Source: an uncultured Collinsella sp.
Lineage (GTDB): Bacteria; Actinomycetota; Coriobacteriia; Coriobacteriales; Coriobacteriaceae
Direction of reading: 5' to 3'
NCBI GenBank assembly: GCA_900540845.1
Contig: UQHS01000009.1
Span: 23,047-87,046 of the forward strand
DNA length: 64,000 nucleotides
Under the pieces are notes generated by a model. It saw only the letters and a list, made by a program, of their open reading frames with translations, was not told the origin of the DNA and made no database searches. Shown here in pieces: positions 8,719 through 15,759 of the stretch (position 1 is its first letter; every line of letters begins with the position of its first letter). The position numbers and the translations under genes were made by a program.

Positions 8719-8796
8719 GGGACTCCCCGGACCTTATCCTTGCGCTCAGCTTCGCTGCGCTCAGAAGTCGCGCAAAGATAAGGTCCGGGGAGTCCC
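8719..8796 (+). repeat. 27-bp near-perfect palindrome after the amidohydrolase gene
   Basis: Arms 8719-8745 and 8770-8796 are complementary over 27 bp with one mismatch (a G-U pair in RNA). The 24-nt loop is itself GC-rich. No T-run follows. It could be a strong transcript-end structure or a copy of a dispersed palindromic repeat. Confidence 0.7.
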
Positions 8797-8888
8797 TGCG
8801 TTTACCCGTCGCAGGGTCGGGCGGCTGCGTGGGTGGAGATAATCGGGCCGCGGGCGACCAAGTTCTGTAAGATGATGAGGTGTTGTGG

Positions 8889-10358
8889 ATGGCGCGGGCG
8901 AAGAGGGGTCGCATGCAAAAGCCGTTTGAGCGGACAAACCAGACCAAGTTTTTCCGAATGGCCCAGAAGTGGGCGCTGCGCGGCTTGATGCTCTGCGTTC
9001 CGATGCTGCTCATCTTGCTGGGGCTCGAGTTCGTTGCCAACCCGAACCCGGTGCCAGCCGTCATCACCATCGCCGGCCTCGTGCTACTGTGCTTCTTTTT
9101 CGCCTATGTGTTCGTCGCCCCCGACGATTTCTCGCTTTCGGCAACCGACCGCACGCTGGGCATCGCGAGCAAGATCTTCGCGTACACGCGTCACGGACTC
9201 ACCCCCGAGGCGACGCTCGGCGCCTGCCAGATCATCTTGCCCGAGACGCTCGCCTCGGCCATCTGCGTGACCGACGGCGAAGCCGTGGTGGCGAGCTGGG
9301 GCGAGGATTCGGACAGGTGCCCCGTCGGAACGCCCGTCGTGCTGCCGAGCACCCTGCGCGCGCTCCAGGACAAGCAGATGGAGATCTTCGCGCGCGAGAC
9401 CCCCGAGCCGGGCGAGCCGCGGTTTTTCCCGCGCCTTCACGCGGGTATTGCCGCTCCGCTCATCGTGCGCGACCGCTGCATGGGCACCCTTGAGCTCTAC
9501 TATCCTCGCTACAGCGATATCGACGCGCGGCAAACGGCGCTCGCCAAGGGCTTTGCCGAGCTCATCTCCACGCAGCTCGCGAGCTTTGAACTCGAGCGAC
9601 AGGAGGATGTGAGCGCCCGAATGGAGTTGCGCGCCCTGCAGTCTCAGGTCGATCCGCACTTCTTGTTCAACACCATCGGCACCATTGTGTCGCTCGTGCG
9701 CACCGAGCCCGAGAAGGCCCGATCGCTGCTCATCGACTTCTCGAATTACTACCGCCAGACGCTATCGAACTCCGACGCGCTCACCACGCTGCAAAACGAG
9801 CTTGGCCAGGGTGTGCGTTACATCAACCTCATGCAGGCGCGCTATGGCGAAGGCAAGCTCAAGCTTAAGGTCAAGTTCGATCCCGCCACGCTCGACAGTC
9901 TCGTGCCCCCGTTCATTCTCCAACCGCTGCTGGAGAACTGCATCAAGCATGCGATGCGCGAGACGGAGCCGCTGTCCATCGTCCTGTCGTCGATTGAGAC
10001 CGACGACGGCATCGCGATCATCGTGGAAGACGACGGCATCGGCATGAACGAGGAGACGGCGAAGCACCTCTTTGACCAAAAGCGCGTGGCCGCCGAGGAT
10101 TCGGTGGCTTCGAGCGGGATGGGCCAAAACGGCGACGCGGCACGGCTGCGCGATGCGCCCACCACGGCGGATGGCTCGCTCAAGCGTGGCGGCGGCCTGG
10201 CGCTGGCCAATGTTCTCATGCGCATTCACTTCTTCTTTGGCGACGAGTCGGGTATCCGCGTGGAGTCGCAGGAGGGCGTGGGGACGCGCATCGTGGTCGA
10301 GCTGGTGGGTGAGCCGCACGAGCCAGAAGGGGGCGTGGTACTACCCTCCGCTCAATGA
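8889..10358 (+). CDS. LytS-type sensor histidine kinase (2 TM, GAF, HisKA_7-like, HATPase)
   Basis: About 489 aa. Two adjacent N-terminal membrane helices (roughly residues 30-80) are followed by a GAF-like sensor region (100-235), then the LytS/YehU phosphoacceptor motif LQSQVDPHFLFNTI with His257, and an ATPase domain with LLENCIKHA (N box), DDGIGM (G1) and GGGLAL. It lacks the 5-TM LytS input domain, so the ligand probably reaches the GAF domain. Start alternatives are GTG 8880, ATG 8889 (ATGAGGTG upstream) and ATG 8913 (AGAGGGG upstream). The LytTR response regulator follows after a 334-bp gap. It probably controls the transporter/catabolic genes. Confidence 0.88.
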   Translation: MARAKRGRMQKPFERTNQTKFFRMAQKWALRGLMLCVPMLLILLGLEFVANPNPVPAVITIAGLVLLCFFFAYVFVAPDDFSLSATDRTLGIASKIFAYTRHGLTPEATLGACQIILPETLASAICVTDGEAVVASWGEDSDRCPVGTPVVLPSTLRALQDKQMEIFARETPEPGEPRFFPRLHAGIAAPLIVRDRCMGTLELYYPRYSDIDARQTALAKGFAELISTQLASFELERQEDVSARMELRALQSQVDPHFLFNTIGTIVSLVRTEPEKARSLLIDFSNYYRQTLSNSDALTTLQNELGQGVRYINLMQARYGEGKLKLKVKFDPATLDSLVPPFILQPLLENCIKHAMRETEPLSIVLSSIETDDGIAIIVEDDGIGMNEETAKHLFDQKRVAAEDSVASSGMGQNGDAARLRDAPTTADGSLKRGGGLALANVLMRIHFFFGDESGIRVESQEGVGTRIVVELVGEPHEPEGGVVLPSAQ

Positions 10359-10370
10359 CCTTGAGGGGAG

Positions 10371-10508
10371 AAACTTTCGGATTTGGGAAGCAATATCAGC
10401 GATTGCGGAGTAGAGACGTAAAATCCCTGAAGTTTTCCCAGTTGGAAATTGGTTAAAACCTACGGCTACTCGGCAAGGATGTAAATTGCTTCCCAAATCC
10501 AAAAGTTT
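10371..10508 (+). repeat. 138-bp inverted-repeat unit between kinase and regulator genes
   Basis: The 24-bp arms 10371-10394 and 10485-10508 match with one mismatch; the core GGATTTGGGAAGCAAT is perfect. They enclose a 90-nt AT-richer centre. This takes up much of the 334-bp gap (10359-10692); the rest holds no gene. It could be a MITE-like insertion or a structured RNA segment that separates expression of kinase and regulator. Confidence 0.65.
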
Positions 10509-10692
10509 GTGAACGGAATCGTTTTTTGAGGCGTTTAGAGGGGGCGATTGGTGCGTTTGGGGGTTTGAGGAGATCGGTTCAAGCGCGCTCGATGGCTTCG
10601 AGCGGATCGGTTGGAGTCGCGATGTCGATGGGGCTGCGCTAGACTCATAGGGTTGGACCGGAGGATGGTCCGCAGGGGTAAGGAGAGGACGC

Positions 10693-11433
10693 ATGGCTGG
10701 GCAAAACTGGCGCGTGTTGATCGTGGATGACGAGCCGCCGATTCGCGCGGAGCTCAACTACCTGCTCAAGCAGGATGCCCGTGTGGCGGAAGTGGAAGAG
10801 GCGGGCGGCGCGACGGAGGCGGTCGAGAAGATTCTCTCGTTCCGACCCGACGTGCTCTTTTTGGACATCCAGATGCCGGGAACGAGCGGCGTGCAGCTCG
10901 CGGACAATCTGCACGGCCTCAAGCACCCGCCCGCAATCGTGTTCGTGACGGCGTTTTCCGAGTATGCTGCGGAGGCCTTTGAGCTTGACGCGACGGACTA
11001 TGTGCTCAAGCCGGTCGAGCAGGCGCGCTTGGAGAAAGCGCTGGACAAGGTCGAGGCGACGATGGCCGCTCGGAAGCCCGTGGAGGCGGCCGAGCCCGTT
11101 CGCCGCATTCAGGGCGAGCGAAACGGCAAGCGCTCCTACATCCCCGTGAGCGAGATCGCCTACATCGAGGCCAAGGCGGATTATTCCGCCGCGTATACCC
11201 AGACGGGGAGCTACCTGGTGAGCGATTCGATCTCGGTGCTCGAGCGCCGATTGGCCTCCGAGGGCTTTTTGCGCGTGCACCGGAGCTTTTTGGTGAACAT
11301 CGACGACGTGCGCGATATCGAGGTGCTCAAGCCCAGCGGCCTCATCCAGCTCACGATGGAGCGCACGGGGGCGTGCGTGCCGGTGAGCCGTCGGCGTGCC
11401 GCTGGGGTGAAGAAGCAACTAGGGCTGGCGTAG
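10693..11433 (+). CDS. LytTR-family response regulator
   Basis: A 246-aa cytosolic regulator. It has an N-terminal receiver domain with the acidic pocket VDDE (11-14), phosphoacceptor Asp58 in FLDIQMP and Lys in VLKPV. A short linker leads to a C-terminal LytTR DNA-binding domain (about 133-243) with IAYIEAKADY and the FLRVHRSFLVN strand-loop typical of LytTR. It is the partner of the upstream kinase. LytTR proteins bind direct repeats of about 9 bp spaced by 12 bp; one such repeat lies at 2867-2896. AAGGAGAGG precedes the ATG. Confidence 0.93.
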   Translation: MAGQNWRVLIVDDEPPIRAELNYLLKQDARVAEVEEAGGATEAVEKILSFRPDVLFLDIQMPGTSGVQLADNLHGLKHPPAIVFVTAFSEYAAEAFELDATDYVLKPVEQARLEKALDKVEATMAARKPVEAAEPVRRIQGERNGKRSYIPVSEIAYIEAKADYSAAYTQTGSYLVSDSISVLERRLASEGFLRVHRSFLVNIDDVRDIEVLKPSGLIQLTMERTGACVPVSRRRAAGVKKQLGLA

Positions 11434-11481
11434 CGCCCGCCCGCGCCTCGAGGGGGCTTTGGCGAGCGCGATCCTGCTTGC

Positions 11482-12426
11482 CTATTCCTCGCGGTCGAAC
11501 TCCTCGGTGGCGTCGAGCGGGCGCCCTGAGTAGTTGACGTGGCGCGTGACGTTTGCCATGTCGTCCGTCTCGATGAAGCGCGCGGCGGTCTGAGCGTAGT
11601 CTCCGAGCGCCCGGTTGAAGACATCGGGGAAGCTCTCCGTGTGCTCGGTCTGGTCAAACGGGTTGACCCAAACCTTGTAATACAAGTTGCCGCACGCTGT
11701 CGGGACCTCGGTGGCGACGCGGTGGGCAAGCGCCTGGAGCAGCGAGTAGTCCTTCACGAGGCCCTCGAGTTTCGCGATGGCGTTGGAGCGCATGGAGCCT
11801 GCGGGCTCGATGAGCCGATATACGAGCTGCATGTCGGCCACGGCGCCGCCGTATTCATTGGCGGTGATGTCCACGCCGTAGACGCGTTTGGCCATGAAAC
11901 TCATGAGCGCGCCCGCCACCTTGTCGATGCGGGCGTTGCTTGCGAGCTCGCCCGCAGGCGGGAACTCGGCAACCGTCGCGCCATCGCGCTTGAGCTGCAG
12001 CATCACGAGGTCAAGATCGCTTTCGAGTACGGCGTGCACCTGGCTGCCCGCCCCCGTGAGGTCGGGGTCGGCCTCTTGGATGCCCCACTGCTGGGCATAG
12101 ACGAACGGATGGGCGTTGCGGTCGAGCACGTAGTGGGACAGCATGCCGAGTGCCCAGGCGCGCCCGACGCCGGCATCTGCGGGCAAGAGGTGCGAAACGC
12201 CGCTGCGAAACGCGGCGAACTGCGCCGACATGCGGCTGCGATGCATGACTCGGGCGAGCTCCATGCAGGAATTCATCTGCGGCGTGCGAAAGCGGAAGAA
12301 AAACGGATCGGGGCCTTGGTTGGCCAGCAAAAACGCGGTGCGCTCGTCGTCGGTGGCGATGATCCCCTCGGGCAGGCGCTCGATGCTTTCTTCGCCGAAC
12401 AGGCGGTGGGTGATCAATGCGGGCAT
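11482..12426 (-). CDS. Zinc-dependent phospholipase C-like protein
   Basis: A 314-aa protein of the zinc-dependent phospholipase C/S1-P1-like family. The N-terminus begins MPALITHRLFGEES with an early His, and the central GMLSHYVLDRNAHPF supplies the His-Asp-His ligand pattern expected for the zinc cluster. No signal peptide is visible, unlike secreted clostridial toxins, so it may act in the cytosol or leave by another route. AAAAGGAG precedes the ATG on the minus strand. It is divergent from the disrupted binding-protein gene. The substrate is not known, and bacterial members without signal peptides are poorly characterised. Confidence 0.72.
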   Translation of the reverse strand: MPALITHRLFGEESIERLPEGIIATDDERTAFLLANQGPDPFFFRFRTPQMNSCMELARVMHRSRMSAQFAAFRSGVSHLLPADAGVGRAWALGMLSHYVLDRNAHPFVYAQQWGIQEADPDLTGAGSQVHAVLESDLDLVMLQLKRDGATVAEFPPAGELASNARIDKVAGALMSFMAKRVYGVDITANEYGGAVADMQLVYRLIEPAGSMRSNAIAKLEGLVKDYSLLQALAHRVATEVPTACGNLYYKVWVNPFDQTEHTESFPDVFNRALGDYAQTAARFIETDDMANVTRHVNYSGRPLDATEEFDREE

Positions 12427-12527
12427 GAGGGCTCCTTTTCAAAAAAAGCAACGTCTGTCGCTCATTATTCCCAGCCTGCAGCAGTTATCTCAGATGAATT
12501 TCATCAGCGGTCCAACGCCGTGGGGCG

Positions 12528-12695
12528 ATGCTGTGCGGCATGGCGGCCACCGCTGCCCTTGCCGCATCGGGCGCCCTTGCGGGCTGCGGGGCCTCGGGCT
12601 CAGGTGCGCCTGCCGGCTCCGACACCACGGCGGCCCCGGGCTCAAAGGTCGCCGCCATCCAGGCGCGCGGCGTCCTCAATGCCGGAGTCAAGAAC
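12528..12695 (+). pseudogene. 5' part of a disrupted lipoprotein solute-binding-protein gene
   Basis: The first 56 codons encode a lipoprotein signal with lipobox ALAGCG, a Gly/Ser/Ala-rich linker and the start of a type-2 periplasmic-binding domain (IQARGVLNAGVKN). The frame breaks off at 12695 where the AT-rich fragment begins. Joining codon AAC (12693-12695) to GAT at 15349 restores the frame as VKN-DVPGYGYYD, a typical amino-acid binding-protein motif. The start is uncertain: no good ribosome site precedes ATG 12528, and an ATG at 12494 is one base out of frame, so an extra N-terminal frameshift is possible. Confidence 0.75.
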
Positions 12696-12802
12696 ATTTC
12701 GTCGCCTACTTTCTTGCGGCTCTCCTTGCATCCCTCACGCGCTGCCTTTATCGCTGCCCCAAAAGCCTTAAAGTCGTATCGTGGTACTGGTCTTTTTGCC
12801 AT
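12696..12802 (-). pseudogene. Truncated HTH repressor of the element
   Basis: Read from ATG at 12802 leftward it gives MAKRPVPRYDFKAFGAAIKA and ends at about residue 35 (KKVGDEM) at the insertion edge. This matches the N-terminus of XRE-type regulators found in Tn916-like elements (the Orf9 position); the remainder of the HTH domain is missing. A TATAAT-like box lies upstream on the minus strand. It is unlikely to be functional. Confidence 0.65.
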
Positions 12803-12896
12803 AGTTATTCACCCTATTACATTATACTGTTCCCCTTTCTTCTTGGATATGTCTACGTAGTTCTATCAGTTAGCCAAAATAATTCATATATATATG

Positions 12897-12924
12897 TTGA
12901 CAACAAGCTGCTTTTGTATATAAT
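12897..12924 (+). promoter_or_regulatory. Consensus sigma-70-type promoter in the element
   Basis: TTGACA (12897-12902), a 16-bp spacer, then TATAAT (12919-12924). Both hexamers are perfect. It would drive the leader peptide, KTR and methyltransferase genes. A run of seven G just downstream (12936-12942) can serve as the leader's ribosome site. Confidence 0.8.
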
Positions 12925-12943
12925 ATTTTATAAAAGGGGGGGA

Positions 12944-12976
12944 ATGTTTATGTTACATAGCATGCGTATTCGATAA
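12944..12976 (+). CDS. Putative leader peptide (MFMLHSMRIR)
   Basis: A 10-codon open frame, or 8 codons from ATG 12950, lies between the consensus promoter and a terminator-like hairpin, with a G-rich ribosome site. Its last codons and stop (12959-12980) are complementary to 13028-13047 across the hairpin. This arrangement is typical of attenuation leaders ahead of inducible ribosome-protection or rRNA-methyltransferase genes. Function is inferred from layout. Confidence 0.5.
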   Translation: MFMLHSMRIR

Positions 12977-12986
12977 GCATTGAAAT

Positions 12987-13107
12987 CAAAAAAGATTTTT
13001 CCCATTTTCAATATGGGCTTTTTTGTCATGCTTATTTTGCGTATGCTATACAACAAAACTAACGACGTATAGACATAGTATAAAAACTATGCCTTAATTT
13101 TGTTGTA
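12987..13107 (+). promoter_or_regulatory. Attenuator-like hairpin cluster upstream of the KTR/methyltransferase genes
   Basis: Hairpin 1: CAAAAAAG (12987-12994) with CTTTTTTG (13018-13025) and inner CCCAT/ATGGG (13001-13005/13013-13017), ending in a T-run. A larger stem joins leader codons 12959-12980 to 13028-13047. A third stem pairs TACAACAAAA (13049-13058) with TTTTGTTGTA (13098-13107) around CATAGT/ACTATG. Alternative pairings would let leader translation decide read-through or access to the next start. Confidence 0.55.
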
Positions 13108-13118
13108 GTATTAATATT

Positions 13119-13298
13119 ATGCTTGAAAAATATTGGATAAAATGTCCAATTTGTAACGGAAAGACGAGGGTTCAAGTATTTTATAATACGGTATTAAGAA
13201 ATTTTCCTCTTTTCTGCCCTAAATGTAAATTAACGCATATCGTTGATGTTGAAAAACTAGAAATCATAATCAAAAACTCTGAAAAACAAACTTTTTAA
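13119..13298 (+). CDS. Cysteine-rich KTR-domain small protein
   Basis: A 59-aa protein with two CPxC-type knuckles, KCPICNGKTR and FCPKCK, that look like a small zinc ribbon. The GKTR segment is the KTR signature of a family commonly found beside tet and erm genes in Tn916-like elements (Orf6-like). Codon use is AT-rich, in keeping with the element. It lies 23 bp upstream of the methyltransferase gene, presumably in one operon. The role is unknown; nucleic-acid or ribosome contact is a guess from the zinc ribbon. Confidence 0.75.
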   Translation: MLEKYWIKCPICNGKTRVQVFYNTVLRNFPLFCPKCKLTHIVDVEKLEIIIKNSEKQTF

Positions 13299-13321
13299 TT
13301 TTGAAAAGGAAGGATATTTAA

Positions 13322-14311
13322 ATGAAACACTTACCTAAAAGTACACCTACGGAAATATTGAATGACCCATACGGATTTACTTACAAAGAAATGTCGGAAG
13401 TAATTGGAGAGGATAAAGCAAGAGCCTTATATACGGAATTGTATAAACAGCCATTTCACAAAGAAAATCTATCAATATCAACAAAAAAAGTCTATAAAAG
13501 TAGCGATACTGAAAAGTATGTTTATGAATTGAAAGATAACAGGTATATTGAAACGGTTTTTATTAAACGGCGAGATGGTGGGACTGTTTGCGTAAGTACG
13601 CAAGTTGGTTGTTCTGTTGGCTGTATTTTTTGTGAGTCCGGACGCAATGGTTTTGTTCGTAATCTAACACCGTCTGAAATTGTGCAGCAGGTTGTATTGA
13701 TACGTCAAAAAGTAAATCGTATCGTTTTTATGGGAATGGGAGAACCTTTATTCAATTACGACAACTTGATTGCAGCAATCCATATTCTTCGAGATAGAAA
13801 TGGACTTAACTTTCCAACCGACGGCATTACCGTATCAACAGTTGGTCCAGTTAATCAATTAAAAAAATTGCGCGAAGAACATCTAAAAATTCAGTTGACA
13901 ATATCTTTACATGCAGCAACACAGGCTGCGAGAAACTGTATCATTCCTCATATGCACATGTACGCTATTGAAGATGTTGTTAAGCAAGCATTGTCCTATT
14001 CTCAAAGGCATAATCGAAAAGTGGTATTTGCGTATTTGCTTTTACCAGGTATAAATGACCGTTCCTCAGATATAAGGCAACTTGCAAAATGGTTTAAGGG
14101 CAAAAATGTTATGATTAACGTGCTGCAATACAACCCGACGAGTAATTCAAAAATTAGAGCACCACAAAAACAAGAAATGGTTGCGTTCAAACATCAATTA
14201 GAGCAAACAGGACTTGAAGTTACCATGAGAGTTTCTCATGGTAGAGAGATTAAAGCAGCTTGTGGACAGTTAGCTAATACATATAATAAAGCCAAAAAAC
14301 AACAGAAATAA
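13322..14311 (+). CDS. Cfr/RlmN-family radical-SAM 23S rRNA methyltransferase (divergent)
   Basis: A 329-aa radical-SAM enzyme of the RlmN/Cfr family, which methylates A2503 of 23S rRNA (C2 by RlmN, C8 by Cfr, the latter giving resistance to phenicols, lincosamides, oxazolidinones, pleuromutilins and streptogramin A). The cluster motif is Cys97-x3-Cys101-x2-Cys104. The two mechanistic cysteines align as Cys90 (seven residues before the first cluster Cys) and Cys314 in KAACGQL. GMGEP (139-142 region) and SLHA are present. The N-terminal accessory domain is shorter than in typical RlmN or Cfr. AAGGAAGGA precedes ATG. C2 or C8 specificity cannot be read from sequence, so resistance is possible but unproven. 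Confidence 0.85.
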   Translation: MKHLPKSTPTEILNDPYGFTYKEMSEVIGEDKARALYTELYKQPFHKENLSISTKKVYKSSDTEKYVYELKDNRYIETVFIKRRDGGTVCVSTQVGCSVGCIFCESGRNGFVRNLTPSEIVQQVVLIRQKVNRIVFMGMGEPLFNYDNLIAAIHILRDRNGLNFPTDGITVSTVGPVNQLKKLREEHLKIQLTISLHAATQAARNCIIPHMHMYAIEDVVKQALSYSQRHNRKVVFAYLLLPGINDRSSDIRQLAKWFKGKNVMINVLQYNPTSNSKIRAPQKQEMVAFKHQLEQTGLEVTMRVSHGREIKAACGQLANTYNKAKKQQK

Positions 14312-14342
14312 TTTAATTAAAAGAGCCAGACGCACAGACGCA

Positions 14343-14390
14343 GAGCCGATAATATGCAGTTTGAAATACTGCTGTTATCGGCTCTTTTTT
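14343..14390 (+). terminator. Intrinsic terminator after the methyltransferase gene
   Basis: GAGCCGATAA (14343-14352) pairs with TTATCGGCTC (14375-14384), with a further inner stem GCAG/CTGC, and is followed by TTTTTT. It is a strong Rho-independent terminator closing the promoter-leader-KTR-methyltransferase unit. Confidence 0.85.
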
Positions 14391-14561
14391 GATTTTAATT
14401 TGTGCCCCTAATAACCATATTGGAGCAAAATCAGAACTGTTGCTTGTCGTTCTTTGATTTCCGCAGCAGCTTTGAAAAATCAAAGCCGCCGTTTCTTTTT
14501 ATCTTCTAATGAAATGACGCGGTATCACTGTTAAAAGCGGCGGCTAAAGGAGGTAGCCGCC

Positions 14562-14672
14562 ATGAAGCACATACCCTATCGACAAAATCCGACGGTCATT
14601 GACATATCAAAAATAGCCCGACCACCGCCGGGAACCTCTCTACCCTTGACTATGAACTGTCTAATCATCTAA
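14562..14672 (+). CDS. Small hypothetical protein (36 aa) of the element
   Basis: ATG 14562 is preceded by a perfect AAAGGAGG. The peptide starts MKHIPYRQNPTVIDISKI and is proline-rich in the middle. It resembles short conserved reading frames next to regulation modules in conjugative elements, but no function is known. It sits alone between two terminators (14343-14390 and 14691-14726), so it would need its own promoter. Confidence 0.4.
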   Translation: MKHIPYRQNPTVIDISKIARPPPGTSLPLTMNCLII

Positions 14673-14690
14673 ATACTGCTTACAATACCT

Positions 14691-14726
14691 ATACGCCTGT
14701 CCGGGCTTTTCGGACAGGCGTATTTT
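14691..14726 (+). terminator. Hairpin with 13-bp stem in the element
   Basis: ATACGCCTGTCCG (14691-14703) and CGGACAGGCGTAT (14711-14723) form a perfect stem around a 7-nt loop, followed by TTTG. It separates the small ORF from the sigma-like gene. Confidence 0.65.
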
Positions 14727-14847
14727 GCTGCTCAAAAAATTTTTTGAAAAAATTTCAAAAAATCTTCGGCGTTTTTCAAAAACGCCGTATTGCCCCGCGA
14801 AAAGGGGGAAGCACCACCAACTTTCCAACGAGAAAGGAGGTGAGAAT

Positions 14848-15288
14848 GTGGAACCTAATAGCAGGGAGTTTTACAAACAATGTGCTTTTCAGAAGTTTTG
14901 TAATACGGTGCTGCACAATGAAGCGTGTGACGCTCACAGGGAGCTGCACAGGCATAAGGCAAGGGAAGTCACCTTTTCCGATTTGCCCTTAGACGAAGCG
15001 CGGCAACTTCATACCTTTGATGAATATTTCAAACGGGAAACCGCCGAAACCGTCTTTGAGAAAGCCGGGAAGAAAATCACGCCGAAGCTGCTTCTTGAAG
15101 CAATCCGTACTTTGCCGGAAGAAAAGCGCAAAGCCGTACTCCTGTACTATTTCGAGGGAATGAACGACACCGAGATTGCGAAGTTGTTCAATACATCGAG
15201 AAGCACGATACAGTACAGGCGGACAAGCTCTTTTGAGCTGCTAAGAAAATATCTGGAGGAAAATGCTGATGAATGGGACGAATGGTAA
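14848..15288 (+). CDS. Sigma-70-region-4-like regulator of the element
   Basis: 146 aa from GTG 14848. This start is chosen because AAAGGAGGTGAG lies immediately upstream, whereas the open frame extends further 5' without support. The C-terminal third carries a region-4 helix-turn-helix: LPEEKRKAVLLYYFEGMNDT followed by EIAKLFNTSRSTIQYRR. This is the usual form of Orf7-type sigma-like activators in Tn916-like elements, which help switch on excision and transfer genes. Those targets are absent here. The gene overlaps the truncated Orf8-like frame by 20 bases. Confidence 0.8.
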   Translation: MEPNSREFYKQCAFQKFCNTVLHNEACDAHRELHRHKAREVTFSDLPLDEARQLHTFDEYFKRETAETVFEKAGKKITPKLLLEAIRTLPEEKRKAVLLYYFEGMNDTEIAKLFNTSRSTIQYRRTSSFELLRKYLEENADEWDEW

Positions 15289-15348
15289 CGAACCCGGCTA
15301 CCCGGAAAATGCCCTTGTTCCCTATCCTGTCATTGTGGCAGCGACAAG
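15269..15348 (+). pseudogene. Truncated Orf8-like protein of the element
   Basis: Starting at ATG 15269 (or 15263) and overlapping the end of the sigma-like gene, it reads MNGTNGNEPGYPENALVPY and on to PVIVAATR before chromosomal sequence takes over at about 15349. The PYPVIVAAT segment is the N-terminus of the short helix-turn-helix proteins that follow the sigma-like gene in Tn916-like elements, where the chain would continue with a GDxxAM motif. The downstream part is lost. Confidence 0.6.
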
Positions 15349-15759
15349 GATGTTCCCGGCTACGGCTATTACGATCCGGCCGCCCGAGCCTACGAGGGCA
15401 TGGAAATCGACCTGTGCTATCAGGTCGCGGCCTCCATCTTCGGCGTCAGCTACGAGGAGGCGCGCGAGCACGAGCTCGTGGTGTTCACCGACGTCACGCC
15501 CAAGACCCGCGGCCCCTTCATCGACAACGACCAGCTCGATGTGGTGTGCGCTACGTACACCATCACGCCGGCGCTGTTTGGCCAGTCGCGCGAGGCGTTT
15601 TACAAGCGCTACTCCGCTGGCAAATGGAAGATGGACGACGGCAAGGACATCGTGGTCAACCGCGCCAAGCTGGGGCGCCAGGGTTGTGTTGACGTGATTG
15701 CTGCTGCGTACCGCTCCAAGCTGGGCGAACTCAATGCGGCGAAGGGAGGCGCGCAGTAG
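15349..15759 (+). pseudogene. 3' part of the disrupted solute-binding-protein gene
   Basis: Resumes at DVPGYGYYDPAARAYEG, then GMEIDLCYQVAASIFGV and DVTPKTRGPFIDNDQLDVVC, a clear first lobe of a polar-amino-acid binding protein. After CATYTIT the last ~60 residues (FYKRYSAGKWKMDDGKDIVV and on) do not resemble a usual second lobe. The rejoined protein would be only about 192 aa, against roughly 260-300 for the family. The gene may therefore have been rearranged before or apart from the insertion. No permease or ATPase gene lies beside it. Confidence 0.7.

Larger units (their letters stand above)
12696..15348 (+). mobile_element. 2,653-bp integrative-element fragment inserted in the binding-protein gene
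   Basis: Base composition changes abruptly here: roughly 12.8-14.5 kb is strongly AT-rich and 14.5-15.3 kb intermediate, against a GC-rich chromosome. Contents, in order: truncated HTH repressor (-), promoter and leader, KTR protein, Cfr/RlmN-like methyltransferase, a small ORF, a sigma-like protein and a truncated Orf8-like protein. These are regulation-region genes of Tn916-like elements from Firmicutes. There is no integrase, excisionase or terminal repeat, and both ends lie inside genes, so it looks like a stranded internal piece. The host gene is interrupted without loss of frame. Confidence 0.8.

Noticed and set aside
12936..12942. G7 run before the leader peptide as a phase-variation tract
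   Set aside because: It is short, lies outside a coding frame of consequence, and serves well as a ribosome-binding site.
12696..15348. A complete transposon or insertion sequence
   Set aside because: No transposase or integrase, no terminal inverted repeats and no convincing target duplication (only a shared CAAG near both edges, which could be chance).
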